Positions 43,013-51,740 of a DNA stretch of 64,000 nt are shown piece by piece (position 1 is the first letter of the stretch; the number at the start of each line of letters is the position of its first letter). This DNA is from Lonepinella sp042468235. GTDB taxonomy: Bacteria; Pseudomonadota; Gammaproteobacteria; Enterobacterales; Pasteurellaceae. The notes beneath the pieces are model-generated. The model was given only the letters and a program-made list of their open reading frames with translations. It was not told the DNA's origin and did not search any database. The stretch is from contig NZ_CP170386.1 of assembly GCF_042468235.1 (NCBI RefSeq), forward strand, positions 1,860,001 through 1,924,000, given 5' to 3'. The position numbers and the translations under genes were made by a program.

Positions 43013-44437
43013 CTATTCTTCATGCGTAAATAGGGCATCAATAAATTCATTGGCATTAAACGCACGTAAATCTTCAATTTTTTCACCGACACCGATATAG
43101 CGAATCGGCAAATTAAACTGATCCGCAATGGCAAAAATTACGCCACCTTTGGCGGTGCCATCTAATTTAGTTAAGCAAATTCCTGTAAGCCCCACGGCTT
43201 CATTAAATAATTTTGCCTGACTAATGGCATTTTGCCCTGTGCCAGCATCAAGGGTGAGCATAATTTCATGCGGTGCGGTTTCATCATATTTTTTCATCAC
43301 TCGCACGATTTTTTTCAACTCGTCCATCAAATTATTTTTATTTTGCAAACGCCCAGCGGTGTCCGCAATTAAAATATCAATATTTTTCGCTGCCGCTGAT
43401 TGCATGGCATCAAAAATCACTGATGCCGAATCCGAGCCAGTAGCTTGTGCCACCACTGGAATATGATTACGTTCGCCCCACACTTGCAACTGTTCTACCG
43501 CAGCGGCACGGAATGTATCACCAGCAGCTAACATCACTGATTTGCCTTGTTGCTGGAATTGACGAGCCAGTTTGCCAATGGTAGTGGTTTTACCCACACC
43601 GTTCACACCGACCATTAAAATGACATAAGGTTTTTTGGCAGCGTCAATCTGCAATGGTTGTGCCACAGGATTAAGAATATCCGCCATTTCTTGTTTTAAT
43701 TGTTGATATAATAAATCCGCATCTTTAAGCTGTTGATGTGTAGCGTGTTGCTCTAAATTTTTGATAATTTTGCTGGTAGTCGGCACGCCAATATCGGCAA
43801 TTAATAGCTGTTCTTCCAATTCTTCAAATAGTTCATCATCAATTTTTTTACCAAAAAACAGCGAACGAAAGCCAGACCCGATATTTTGTTTGGTTTTCAC
43901 CAAACCTTTTAATAAACGACTGAAAAAGCCTCCCTCGCTCGGTTTTTCTTGCGTAATAGCACTTTCAGCAATAGCTTCTTGCTTTTCTTCTGATGAGATT
44001 TCAATTTGTTGCTCTATTTCATCAATCGAATCAGAAACTTGCTTAATTTGCACCGCACTTTCTGCATTATTTTCTTCAATTTCATCTGGTTGAACAGCAA
44101 TTTCCGCCACAATCTGTTCTGTTTTTACAGGTTCAAGTACGGTATCATTTTGTTCGGAAGTTAACGCTGTTTCCGATTGAACAAAATTTTCCACCACATC
44201 AAGCATTTCTTCGCTTAAATGTTCACTCACGTTTTCTATGGTTTGCTCAATTTTATCGCTAACTTCTTCAATTTTTTCTTCAACAAGAACAACGATGTTT
44301 TCCGCTGGTTGGTTGCTTTCTTTAATAATTTGAGCGGTTTCTTCCTGCTGTGGTTGCTGATCAACAATATCGTCTGGTTGCTTTTTACCTAATCCCAACC
44401 ACGACCAAAAACCGCCTTTTTTCTTTTCATCTGTCAT
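43013..44437 (-). CDS. ftsY: Signal recognition particle receptor FtsY
   Basis: 474 residues. The N-terminal 170 residues form a very acidic A domain rich in Glu and Gln, and the C-terminal NG domain has GVNGVGKTTTIGKLARQFQ, DTFRAAAVEQL, DTAGR and TKLDGTAKGG. It docks SRP-ribosome complexes at the inner membrane. It heads the ftsYEX operon and is divergent from rsmD. Confidence 0.98.
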   Translation of the reverse strand: MTDEKKKGGFWSWLGLGKKQPDDIVDQQPQQEETAQIIKESNQPAENIVVLVEEKIEEVSDKIEQTIENVSEHLSEEMLDVVENFVQSETALTSEQNDTVLEPVKTEQIVAEIAVQPDEIEENNAESAVQIKQVSDSIDEIEQQIEISSEEKQEAIAESAITQEKPSEGGFFSRLLKGLVKTKQNIGSGFRSLFFGKKIDDELFEELEEQLLIADIGVPTTSKIIKNLEQHATHQQLKDADLLYQQLKQEMADILNPVAQPLQIDAAKKPYVILMVGVNGVGKTTTIGKLARQFQQQGKSVMLAAGDTFRAAAVEQLQVWGERNHIPVVAQATGSDSASVIFDAMQSAAAKNIDILIADTAGRLQNKNNLMDELKKIVRVMKKYDETAPHEIMLTLDAGTGQNAISQAKLFNEAVGLTGICLTKLDGTAKGGVIFAIADQFNLPIRYIGVGEKIEDLRAFNANEFIDALFTHEE

Positions 44438-44506
44438 AAAAATCTCTTAATATCTGTTAAACTATATAAAATTTGTATAGTTTATCATTTTTTATCTATT
44501 ATCTGT

Positions 44507-45109
44507 ATGAAAAAATACACAAAAGAACACACACCAAACCAATCACAAAGCAAGGGTGAAGTCCGTATTATTGCTGGTCGTTGGCGGGGACGAAAATTAC
44601 CTGTATTAAACTCACAAGGTTTACGTCCTACGGGGGATCGAGTTAAAGAAACATTGTTTAACTGGTTAATGCCTTATATTGTGAATAGTTGTTGTTTAGA
44701 TTGCTTTGCTGGTAGTGGCTCACTTGGCTTTGAAAGTTTATCAAGGGGAGCAAAACAGGTGACTTTTGTGGAGCTTGAGAAAACCGTCTTTAATCAATTA
44801 AAACAGAATTTAATCCGTTTAAAATGCGATGAAAATCAAGCAAATGTAATTAATCAAAACAGCCTTGAATGGTTAAAACAACCGCAAAAAACACCGCACT
44901 TTGATGTGGTTTTTCTTGATCCACCATTTAACTTTGGCTTGAGCGAACAAGCTATTAAATTGTTAGAACAAAATAACTGGTTACAACAGCAAGCGTTAAT
45001 TTATGTAGAAACCGAAAAAGATAAACCTTTAAATGCACCTGAAAATTGGTATTTATTGAAAGAAAAAATCACGGGTCAGGTTTGTTATCGGTTGTATCAG
45101 AAAAAATAA
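44507..45109 (+). CDS. rsmD: 16S rRNA (guanine-966 N2)-methyltransferase
   Basis: 200 residues. VRIIAGRWRGRKLPVLNSQGLRPTGDRVKETLFNWL is the family opening; the SAM site is LDCFAGSGSLGFESLSRGA and the catalytic motif DPPF sits in VVFLDPPFNFG. It is divergent from ftsY, as in E. coli, and followed 12 bases later by a phosphatase gene. Confidence 0.96.
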   Translation: MKKYTKEHTPNQSQSKGEVRIIAGRWRGRKLPVLNSQGLRPTGDRVKETLFNWLMPYIVNSCCLDCFAGSGSLGFESLSRGAKQVTFVELEKTVFNQLKQNLIRLKCDENQANVINQNSLEWLKQPQKTPHFDVVFLDPPFNFGLSEQAIKLLEQNNWLQQQALIYVETEKDKPLNAPENWYLLKEKITGQVCYRLYQKK

Positions 45110-45121
45110 AAGGAGGCATTT

Positions 45122-45910
45122 ATGTCATACCAAGCCGTTTTCAGCGATATTGATGGCACACTATTAAATAGCCAACATCAAATCACTTCACGTACCGAGC
45201 AAGCAATAAAAGCCATTGTGAAAAAAGGGATTCCATTTATTCCCGTTTCCGCCCGACCGCCTTATGCGATCACACCTTACACTGAGCAATTACACACTGA
45301 ACAAGCGATAATTTGCTATAGTGGAGCATTAATTTTAGATAAAAATTTAACCGCACTTTATAGCGTACTTATTGAACAAAATGATGTTAGGTTGCTTAAT
45401 CAAATTTTAGCGGATTACGCTGATTTATCCATTAATCATTATGCTGGACTAAACTGGTTTAGCAACGATTTAAGCAATCTTTGGACGTTGCAAGAAAGCC
45501 AAATTACAGGCTTACAGGCTCAAATTGTACCAACAGATTTAACAGATGTGCATAAAATTTTAGTGATGGGGAACGCAGCTAATATTCAACAGTTAGAACA
45601 AAAACTCAAACAAAATCTACCGCACTTGAGTATTCACCGCTCTAAACCTGAATACCTTGAAATCATGAACAAAGCCGCCACCAAAGCGAAAGCCATTCAA
45701 TTTATGGAAAAATTATTGAACATCACCGCCGATCAAGTCATTGCTTTCGGCGATAATTTTAATGATTTGGATATGTTGCAATATGCAGGGTTAAGTGTCG
45801 CCATGGGCAATGCCCTTGATGAAATTAAACAAGTGGCAAAACAAGTAACCACCAGTAATAACGAAGATGGTATTGCGTTGGTGTTGGAGAGGGAGTTTTT
45901 ACTCGTTTAA
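45122..45910 (+). CDS. Cof-type HAD-superfamily phosphatase
   Basis: 262 residues. Motif I is FSDIDGTLLNS with the nucleophile Asp, and motif IV is VIAFGDNFNDLDMLQYAGLSVAMGNA. The C2-type cap is typical of the YidA/Cof group of sugar-phosphate or nucleotide phosphatases. The substrate is not predictable. It follows rsmD closely after AAAGGAGG and overlaps the convergent membrane-protein gene by 12 bases at its 3' end. Confidence 0.9.
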   Translation: MSYQAVFSDIDGTLLNSQHQITSRTEQAIKAIVKKGIPFIPVSARPPYAITPYTEQLHTEQAIICYSGALILDKNLTALYSVLIEQNDVRLLNQILADYADLSINHYAGLNWFSNDLSNLWTLQESQITGLQAQIVPTDLTDVHKILVMGNAANIQQLEQKLKQNLPHLSIHRSKPEYLEIMNKAATKAKAIQFMEKLLNITADQVIAFGDNFNDLDMLQYAGLSVAMGNALDEIKQVAKQVTTSNNEDGIALVLEREFLLV

Positions 45911-46273
45911 GTGTTGATTTACATAAGATTTTAATTCAGCAATTTCCAATTTTGCTTTATCGGATAATACTTTGTTATCTCGCAACATTTGTGCAGATCG
46001 AGCATCAATATAACGTAAATAATCTTTATTTTGGCTTTGTTCAAATTTTTGTTTAGCCAAATACATTTCATGGAAATCCTTATTGGCTTGTGACAGCAAT
46101 ATTTTTTGTCCGAGTAATACAAAAATCGCAAAACCTAACACGATTACTGAACCATAGCCGTGAGTGGGGTAATACAATATGCCTGCTAGAATAAAAAGTG
46201 CGGTGATAAATTTGGAAGAATTTTTGATGTAAGTTTCTGAGGGGGGTGATTGTAATAATTGTTTAATATTCAT
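45899..46273 (-). CDS. Small uncharacterised membrane protein
   Basis: 124 residues. Two closely spaced membrane helices (about 22-38 and 42-60) are followed by a charged, helical C-terminal half (NKDFHEMYLAKQKFEQ and later) that probably faces the cytoplasm. I do not recognise a family with a known role. It starts with MNIKQLLQSPP, is convergent with the phosphatase gene and stands alone. Confidence 0.65.
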   Translation of the reverse strand: MNIKQLLQSPPSETYIKNSSKFITALFILAGILYYPTHGYGSVIVLGFAIFVLLGQKILLSQANKDFHEMYLAKQKFEQSQNKDYLRYIDARSAQMLRDNKVLSDKAKLEIAELKSYVNQHLNE

Positions 46274-46359
46274 AATTATCTATCGTCCAAAATTTAAAGT
46301 GCGGAAAAAAATCACCGCACTCTTATCATACTCGTTTAAATCGGGGGTGTGTTTCTTTG

Positions 46360-46391
46360 CTTACTTTCTTTGCACAAGCAAAGAAAGTAAG
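46360..46391. terminator. 14-bp perfect inverted repeat with AAGAAA motif (terminator or dispersed repeat)
   Basis: CTTACTTTCTTTGC and GCAAAGAAAGTAAG are perfect complements separated by ACAA. It lies just past the end of the mannose PTS operon. The flanking sequence (TTTCTTTGC before, AAGAAGATTACG after) extends the pattern as a direct repeat of TTTCTTTGC. Hairpins of this kind recur in some bacterial genomes as dispersed repeats; a genome search is needed. Confidence 0.6.
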
Positions 46392-46395
46392 AAGA

Positions 46396-47223
46396 TTACG
46401 CCAAGATACCAAAATGATACCCCACAATCCCCACCCCAAACAAGGCAAAGATGATATACATCGCATTAATTTTACGGCGTAATAATGCCATACAAATAAA
46501 TGTCAACACCAATGCGGCTAACCCTGGTAAAAGATCGTTTAGCACGCTTTGTACTGTTGTTACCACTTCTTGACCTGCTTGGTTGGTATAACGAGAAAGC
46601 TCTAATGGAATGTTAATACTGGTCCATTTCGATACTAGCGATCCCATGACAAACAAGCCGAGAATGGACGCTCCTTGCGTAACTTTTTGTAAACGACCGC
46701 CACCCATATCGCCAACGATTTCTGTTCCTTTTTGATAACCGTATTTGAACCCATACCAACGGGTTGCCGCACGGGCAAGATTGATTAACACAAAGAATAA
46801 CAATGGACCAAGTAAGCTACCACTAATGGCTAAACCCGCACCAAGAGCTGCAAGTACAGGACGTAAGGTTCCCCAGAAAATTGGGTCGCCTACACCAGCT
46901 AAAGGTCCCATTAAACCGACTTTAACACCGCTTATTGCGGCATCATCAATTTCTGCACCATTGGCTCGTTCTTGTTCCATCGCAGCGGTTACACCCATAA
47001 TCGCAGAACCGACCCAAGGTTGTGTGTTGAAAAATTCAAGGTGCCGTCTTAACGCTGCAACTTGGTCATTTTTATCGCTATAAAGGCGTTTGATTGCAGG
47101 GATCATTGACACACAAAAGCCCATTGATTGCATACGTTCAAAATTGAAAGACCCTAGTAAAAAGGTGGAACGCCAGTAGGTTGCACGAATATCCGCTTGG
47201 GTTAATTGTTTTTTCTCAGACAT
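46396..47223 (-). CDS. manZ: Mannose-family PTS permease IID component
   Basis: 275 residues. RATYWRSTFLLGSFNFERMQSMGFCVSMIPAIKRLY is the IID opening, and GVKVGLMGPLAGVGDPIFWGTLRPVLAALGAGLA is the core signature. It forms the membrane channel with IIC. The mannose/fructose/N-acetyl-sugar family has broad specificity, so the substrate could be mannose, glucosamine or another hexose. It is the last gene of the operon. Confidence 0.92.
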   Translation of the reverse strand: MSEKKQLTQADIRATYWRSTFLLGSFNFERMQSMGFCVSMIPAIKRLYSDKNDQVAALRRHLEFFNTQPWVGSAIMGVTAAMEQERANGAEIDDAAISGVKVGLMGPLAGVGDPIFWGTLRPVLAALGAGLAISGSLLGPLLFFVLINLARAATRWYGFKYGYQKGTEIVGDMGGGRLQKVTQGASILGLFVMGSLVSKWTSINIPLELSRYTNQAGQEVVTTVQSVLNDLLPGLAALVLTFICMALLRRKINAMYIIFALFGVGIVGYHFGILA

Positions 47224-47237
47224 TTTAAAATTCCTTC

Positions 47238-48035
47238 TTATAGACCTTCAAGTTCATCATCAGCAAGCTCTTTTTTGTGTTGGCTTGCTACGGCTTGTGA
47301 TTGGTTAAATTGTGGGTTTAACTGAATGTAAATTAAGGCTAAACACGCCCCTAAGAAACCTAATCCTACTAAGTTGTAGTTGGAGAATGAGGCAATCACG
47401 AAACCAATAAAGAAGAATGGCATTAATGCACCAGCTCTCATCATATTGATCACCATGGCATAACCGACCACCACGATAAATCCACCTGCAATTTGTAAGC
47501 CACGTGTTACCACTTCAGGAATGGCATCTAAGGCGGCTGTTACCGTATCTGTGCCTGCCACTAAGGCTACCGCTAAAGTTGGAACTGCTACACGCAAACC
47601 TTGTAAGGAAAGCCCTGCAAAATGGCAAAGCTCAATGCCTCGGAAGTTGGCTTTTTCGGCATAATCATCAGCTTTATGTTGTAAGAAAATGGTGAGTGTT
47701 CGCACGAAGATAGTCAGCACTTGCCCTGCTGCTGCCACAGGAATGGCAATCGCAATCGCAGTGCCTTTATCTTGACCGCCTTTGATCACAAGGATTGCTG
47801 CAATTACTGATGCTAATGCTGCATCAGGTGCCATTGCTGCCCCTACGTTCATCCAACCAAGGGCTAACATTTCCAGTGTACCGCCTACGATAATACCTGT
47901 TTGTAAATCACCTAATACCCAACCGATGAGTGTACAAGCGACTAACGGACGGTGAGTCTGACGTTCGTCTAATACGGACCCCATACCGCAAATTGCAGCG
48001 ACAAGGGTTACTAAAATAATTTCAATTGTAGTCAT
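47238..48035 (-). CDS. manY: Mannose-family PTS permease IIC component
   Basis: 265 residues with six or more membrane helices. GMGSVLDERQTHRPLVACTLIGWVLGDLQTGIIVGGTLEMLALGWMNVGAAMAPDAALAS is the family opening. It transports sugar together with IID in the inner membrane. It lies between the IIAB and IID genes with gaps of 9 and 14 bases. Confidence 0.92.
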   Translation of the reverse strand: MTTIEIILVTLVAAICGMGSVLDERQTHRPLVACTLIGWVLGDLQTGIIVGGTLEMLALGWMNVGAAMAPDAALASVIAAILVIKGGQDKGTAIAIAIPVAAAGQVLTIFVRTLTIFLQHKADDYAEKANFRGIELCHFAGLSLQGLRVAVPTLAVALVAGTDTVTAALDAIPEVVTRGLQIAGGFIVVVGYAMVINMMRAGALMPFFFIGFVIASFSNYNLVGLGFLGACLALIYIQLNPQFNQSQAVASQHKKELADDELEGL

Positions 48036-48044
48036 AATATTTCC

Positions 48045-49007
48045 TTAGAATTGAAGAGCATTTAATTTCGCTTTAGTTACTTCGACTTTGGAGCTAGTGG
48101 CAACTTGTTGCATGGTCAACTCTACCCCTAAATCGATTAATTTTTTGAAAGCCTCTACATCTGCTTTGCTCACGGTAACTGCTTCTGAAAGCTGTTTATT
48201 GCCATCTTTGTAGGTCATGCCTCCTACATTGACTTTGTTAATTTTTACCCCACCTTCGATTAAACGAATAATATCAGCAGGGTTAGTGACTAACCATAAA
48301 ATATTTTTACCGGTGTATTTTGGGTTGTGATACACTTTAATTGCTTTATCTACCGGAATCACATAGCCTTTCAAGCCTGCCGGTACAATTTGTAGTAACA
48401 ATTCTCGGCGTAATTTATCATTCGCCACATCATCATTTACCGCAAAAATGGCTTCACATTTAACCGCTTTCGCCCATGATGTTGCCACTTGACCGTGAAT
48501 TAAACGGCTATCAATCCGCAACAAGGAAATATTTAAATTGCCATTGAGATGGGGTGGTGTTTTTTCGGCTTGAATTGATGTGGGATTGATTGGTTTGGCT
48601 GGTTTTGCTTTAGCTTCTGGGTTACGGAAAGATTTTACTGCTTGTACGCCGACTTCTTTTGCTGTTTCTACCAATTCCGCAAGGGAACTACTGTCTTTCG
48701 CATCAAGACACTCAAGCAACATTGGCAAACTAATGCCTGTCACAATATCCGTATTAGCTCGTTCTGTCGCTACCCGAGCTGCGGCATTATAAGGACTGCC
48801 CCCGAATAAATCTACAAGGAATAATACGGGTTCATTTTCAGGTAAATTGGCTATAATGGCTTGATACTTTGCCACTAAATCATCACCTCCTTCACCGGGG
48901 AGGAAAGTAACAACATGGGTATTTTCATCTTCACCGAAAACCATTGCCGCTGAGTTAACGATTTCTGCAGAAAATTTACCGTGTGTTGCAACGATAAGAT
49001 GAGTCAT
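48045..49007 (-). CDS. manX: Mannose-family PTS fused IIAB component
   Basis: 320 residues. The IIA domain opens with the phosphorylated histidine H9 in VATHGKFS, an Ala/Pro/Lys-rich linker runs at about 130-155, and the IIB domain has its histidine at H171 in RIDSRLIHGQVATSW. Phosphate from HPr passes from IIA to IIB to the sugar. It is the first gene of the operon, controlled by a CRP site and an operator-like dyad. Confidence 0.93.
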   Translation of the reverse strand: MTHLIVATHGKFSAEIVNSAAMVFGEDENTHVVTFLPGEGGDDLVAKYQAIIANLPENEPVLFLVDLFGGSPYNAAARVATERANTDIVTGISLPMLLECLDAKDSSSLAELVETAKEVGVQAVKSFRNPEAKAKPAKPINPTSIQAEKTPPHLNGNLNISLLRIDSRLIHGQVATSWAKAVKCEAIFAVNDDVANDKLRRELLLQIVPAGLKGYVIPVDKAIKVYHNPKYTGKNILWLVTNPADIIRLIEGGVKINKVNVGGMTYKDGNKQLSEAVTVSKADVEAFKKLIDLGVELTMQQVATSSKVEVTKAKLNALQF

Positions 49008-49039
49008 TTTCAGATCTCCATAAGTTATTAAATAATTTT

Positions 49040-49128
49040 AAGCTGTAACGTTTCAGCTTGAACATAATTTACACTTAATGATGTTTTTTGCAACAAATAT
49101 ATTTAGAAAAAGTGTGAGCTAGATCACA
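49040..49128 (-). promoter_or_regulatory. PTS operon promoter: class I CRP site, -35/-10, LacI-type operator
   Basis: TGTGA-GCTAGA-TCACA (49113-49128) is a perfect CRP core. On the minus strand TTGCAA is followed after 16 bases by TAAATT (49066-49071), predicting a start near 49059 and a CRP centre at -61.5, the class I position. Covering the first transcribed bases, AAGCTG and CAGCTT frame TGAAACGTTACA (49040-49059), a dyad with a central CG typical of LacI/GalR-family operators. Activation by CRP and repression by a sugar-responsive repressor are inferred; no LacI gene is in the window. Confidence 0.7.
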
Positions 49129-49226
49129 AATTTAATAAAAAAACGACATTTCTTGAAAATATGAAGAGAGATAACTAAATATATTTATATTCTTAGAGAA
49201 GAAATTTAGAGAATAATAATTATTAG

Positions 49227-50102
49227 CTAAATTTCCTCACTCGGCACTCGTCCAAAATAGCGTTTATATTCGCGACTAAATTGGCTTGGGCTTTCATAAC
49301 CCACATCATAGGAAATTTGGGAAATAGCATTACCTCCTTGTTGGATTAGGCGTTGTGCTTCGGTTAAACGCAGATTTTTTTGATATTGCAACGGGCTTTG
49401 CTGGTTGATTTGGCGGAAATGCTGATAAAAACCTGACTCACTCATTCCGCATAAATTCGCCAATTCGGCAATATTTAACGGCTCATTAAAATGCTGATTA
49501 AGCCAAGTAGTCGCCTTAAAAATTCGTTCGGCGTGGCTACCTTGTCGGCATAGTTCACGTAGTCTGTCGCCTTGTGGACTGGTAAGCAGGTAGTAGTAAA
49601 TTTCCTGTAAATACAGTGGAGCGAGTATGGCGATGTTTTGTTCTGAGTTTGGTGAATAAAGCAAGGCAAGCAAGCGTTCTAGGGCATTGATTAACTCTTG
49701 GCTAGGATTAAACAGGGTGAGAAAATCTTTGGCTTGTACTGTGTTTTTTGCCGAATTGTGCAAGTCTAATTGCTGGGCAACTTTGGCAACGATATTTAAA
49801 TCAAACTGCAATGATAGAGCAAAATACGGCTTATTCGGCGTGGCGTGATCGACCGTCATCATCACAGGCGTATTGACCGGGCAAAGGCTCATATTGTCTT
49901 GATTAAAACGGCTACATTTATCGCCGATACACAACAGACGTTCGCCCATTAATACCACGCATAAACTGGGGTTTTGGCGAAAGGCGTTCATTACTATTGG
50001 ATTGTCTAAATGATGTAAAAATAAACCGTCTATCTGTGTTTGCCAAATGCTGTTTTTGGGGCAAATGGCAAGTAGGGATTGGGTGATGTGAGTAGAAAGC
50101 AT
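49227..50102 (-). CDS. AraC-family transcriptional regulator (YqhC-like)
   Basis: 291 residues. The N-terminal sensor domain (about 10-160) has the AraC_N type pattern with LCVVLMGERLLCIGD; the C-terminal DNA-binding domain (about 190-288) has two helix-turn-helices, PLNIAELANLCGMSESGFYQHFRQINQQSPLQYQKNLRL and the second in ISQISYDVGYESPSQFSREYKRYFGRVP. E. coli YqhC, a relative, responds to aldehydes. It may control the aldehyde- and peroxide-related genes to its right. The LysE-type gene lies upstream on the same strand. Confidence 0.88.
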   Translation of the reverse strand: MLSTHITQSLLAICPKNSIWQTQIDGLFLHHLDNPIVMNAFRQNPSLCVVLMGERLLCIGDKCSRFNQDNMSLCPVNTPVMMTVDHATPNKPYFALSLQFDLNIVAKVAQQLDLHNSAKNTVQAKDFLTLFNPSQELINALERLLALLYSPNSEQNIAILAPLYLQEIYYYLLTSPQGDRLRELCRQGSHAERIFKATTWLNQHFNEPLNIAELANLCGMSESGFYQHFRQINQQSPLQYQKNLRLTEAQRLIQQGGNAISQISYDVGYESPSQFSREYKRYFGRVPSEEI

Positions 50103-50206
50103 TTTTTTATCCTTGATGTGAGTGTCTAACTTTTTGGGGGCTGATTAAAATATCAGGGGATTAATAAGTCTTTGGGTCTTTGTTGATAATGGTGTAAATA
50201 CAAAAT

Positions 50207-50824
50207 CTACACCAAAACTCGCACAAAAAAACTCAACAATTCATAGGCGATCCAAAACATGATACAACCTACCACAAAATCCAGTACACGCCATGATGTA
50301 GGATTTTTGAACAAGGGAATGAGCAATTTTGCCCCAAATCCCAAGCCGAAAAACCACACAAAAGACGATAGCGATGCCCCTATTAAAAACAGTAATTTTT
50401 CGTCAAAACTCATCGTCCCAGCGATACCACCGAGAATTACCACCGTATCTAAATACACATGCGGATTGAGCAAGGTAATCGCCAAGGTGGCAAACAGCGT
50501 GTTTTTTGCACTAAATTTTACTTGTTCACCGCTCAAATCCAACTTGTTTTGTGGGTAGAGCGAGCTTTTGAACGCCCAAAAAACATAAGTCAGCAGATAT
50601 AATCCCCCCAACAGTGCCAAAGCGGCACTGAAATAAGGATTTTGTGCAAATAACGCCCCAACGCCCATTACGCCAATGCTTATCAACACAAAATCACACA
50701 AAAAACATACCAAGCAAATCAGCAACACATGATTTTGTCGCAGTCCATTTTTTAATACAAACAGATTTTGGCTGCCAATCGCCATAATCAAGCTGGCAGA
50801 AACTAGTATTCCTTTAATAAACAT
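50207..50824 (-). CDS. LysE/ArgO-family amino acid exporter
   Basis: 205 residues with about six membrane helices. It opens LVSASLIMAIGSQNLFVLKNGLRQNHVLLICLVCFLCDFVLISIGVMGVG, the family's conserved N-terminal half, and later has LLNPHVYLDTVVILGG. It likely exports a basic amino acid such as arginine or lysine. It is followed by the AraC gene on the same strand. The long 386-base region upstream is described separately. Confidence 0.9.
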   Translation of the reverse strand: MFIKGILVSASLIMAIGSQNLFVLKNGLRQNHVLLICLVCFLCDFVLISIGVMGVGALFAQNPYFSAALALLGGLYLLTYVFWAFKSSLYPQNKLDLSGEQVKFSAKNTLFATLAITLLNPHVYLDTVVILGGIAGTMSFDEKLLFLIGASLSSFVWFFGLGFGAKLLIPLFKNPTSWRVLDFVVGCIMFWIAYELLSFFVRVLV

Positions 50825-51210
50825 ATCTCCCTTACCTTATTAATCCTAACCTGATTAAATCGTCATGACATTATAGATGATTGAAAAACTGAGAGGCAAG
50901 CCGTTTTATTTAGACTATTCTGTTATAGCATAGGGCTTGTGAGCGTTTTATTGTAGGGGCGATACCCATGTGTCCGCCCGAAAAATCAAGTTGCAAAAAT
51001 ACGATAAAAAAACACCGCACTTTGTCGGATTAGGCAAAATGTGCAGTCTTTTTTCTCATTTATTTTGTAAATTTGGAGTATTAGGCAGCTATCCTAGCGA
51101 AACAGGCTAACCAAAATTTTCCGAACGCTCTATAATACGCTCATTCCACAGCGGAATAGAATATTTAACCTAACAGGGCAAAACGCCCTTTAAATCATCG
51201 GAGTAACATT
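50825..51210. other. 386-base gene-free region between the LysE-type gene and ohr
   Basis: No convincing gene. It holds a REP-like fragment TTGTAGGGGCGATACCC (50951-50967) followed by TGTCCGCCC, an uptake signal (about 51013), and two copies of ATTAGGCA (51029 and 51080). The shared regulatory element of the ohr promoter (51062-51136) is listed separately. An 18-codon ORF at 50877 has no ribosome site and is not called. Confidence 0.6.
51062..51136 (+). promoter_or_regulatory. ohr promoter with a regulatory element shared with the aldolase operon
   Basis: Bases 51062-51125 can be aligned without gaps over about 65 bases with 54870-54933 upstream of the aldolase gene. Conserved blocks are ATTAGGCA, TATCCT, GCTA-N-CC and AAATTTTCC. 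AGGC occurs at 51083 and 51104, 21 bases apart (two helical turns), as in AraC-type direct repeats. A -10 TATAAT lies at 51131-51136 with no good -35, the second half-site taking its place, which suggests an activator. Confidence 0.6.
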
Positions 51211-51639
51211 ATGAAAATCTTTTACAGTACCAGTGCCACAGCGGTTGGCGGTCGTTCAGGTCGTACACAATTAGATGACGGTTCACTTGGTTTTGATTTG
51301 GTTTCTTTCCAAGAAACTGACAAAAAAGGGGCAAACCCAGAACAGCTTTTTGCCATGGGCTATGCAGCGTGCTTTGACAGTGCGATGAATTTGGTATCTG
51401 GACAATTAGGCATTAAACTGACATCATCAAAAAGCAAAGTGGGCGTAGGCATCGGTCAAAAATCGGACGGCTCATTCTCGTTAGATATTGATATTACCAT
51501 TGAAGTGGCAGGTATCAACGAAGAGCAAGCACGTCAGTTAATTGAACGCACGCATCAAGTTTGTCCATATTCAAACGCCGTGCGTGGTAATGTGGAAACA
51601 CGCTTGCATGTGAATTTGATTCAGTCCTTTGATTTGTAA
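51211..51639 (+). CDS. ohr: Organic hydroperoxide resistance protein (Ohr/OsmC family)
   Basis: 142 residues. The redox cysteines C54 (YAACFDSAMN) and C118 (HQVCPYSNAVRGN) are both present, and GGRSGRTQLDDG gives the conserved arginine. It reduces organic peroxides using lipoylated proteins or dithiols in the cytoplasm. The start follows ATCGGAGTAAC. No OhrR is adjacent; the promoter carries an element shared with another operon in the window. Confidence 0.95.
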   Translation: MKIFYSTSATAVGGRSGRTQLDDGSLGFDLVSFQETDKKGANPEQLFAMGYAACFDSAMNLVSGQLGIKLTSSKSKVGVGIGQKSDGSFSLDIDITIEVAGINEEQARQLIERTHQVCPYSNAVRGNVETRLHVNLIQSFDL

Positions 51640-51654
51640 TTTAGCGGATTAGGC

Positions 51655-51687
51655 AAAATCACCGTGCAGAAAAGTGCGGTGATTTTT
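51655..51687 (+). terminator. Terminator of ohr
   Basis: AAAATCACCG and CGGTGATTTT form a 10-bp stem with a 12-base loop followed by T. One arm includes an uptake signal. A copy of ATTAGGCA overlaps its left edge. Confidence 0.8.
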
Positions 51688-51740
51688 GGTGTAGATTTTG
51701 CAAATGATATTTTAACGTTCACTTATCTCGTACAAATTTA

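Noticed and set aside
50877..50933. 18-codon ORF MIEKLRGKPFYLDYSVIA as another small gene
   Set aside because: No ribosome site, not hydrophobic, and no coupling to a neighbour.
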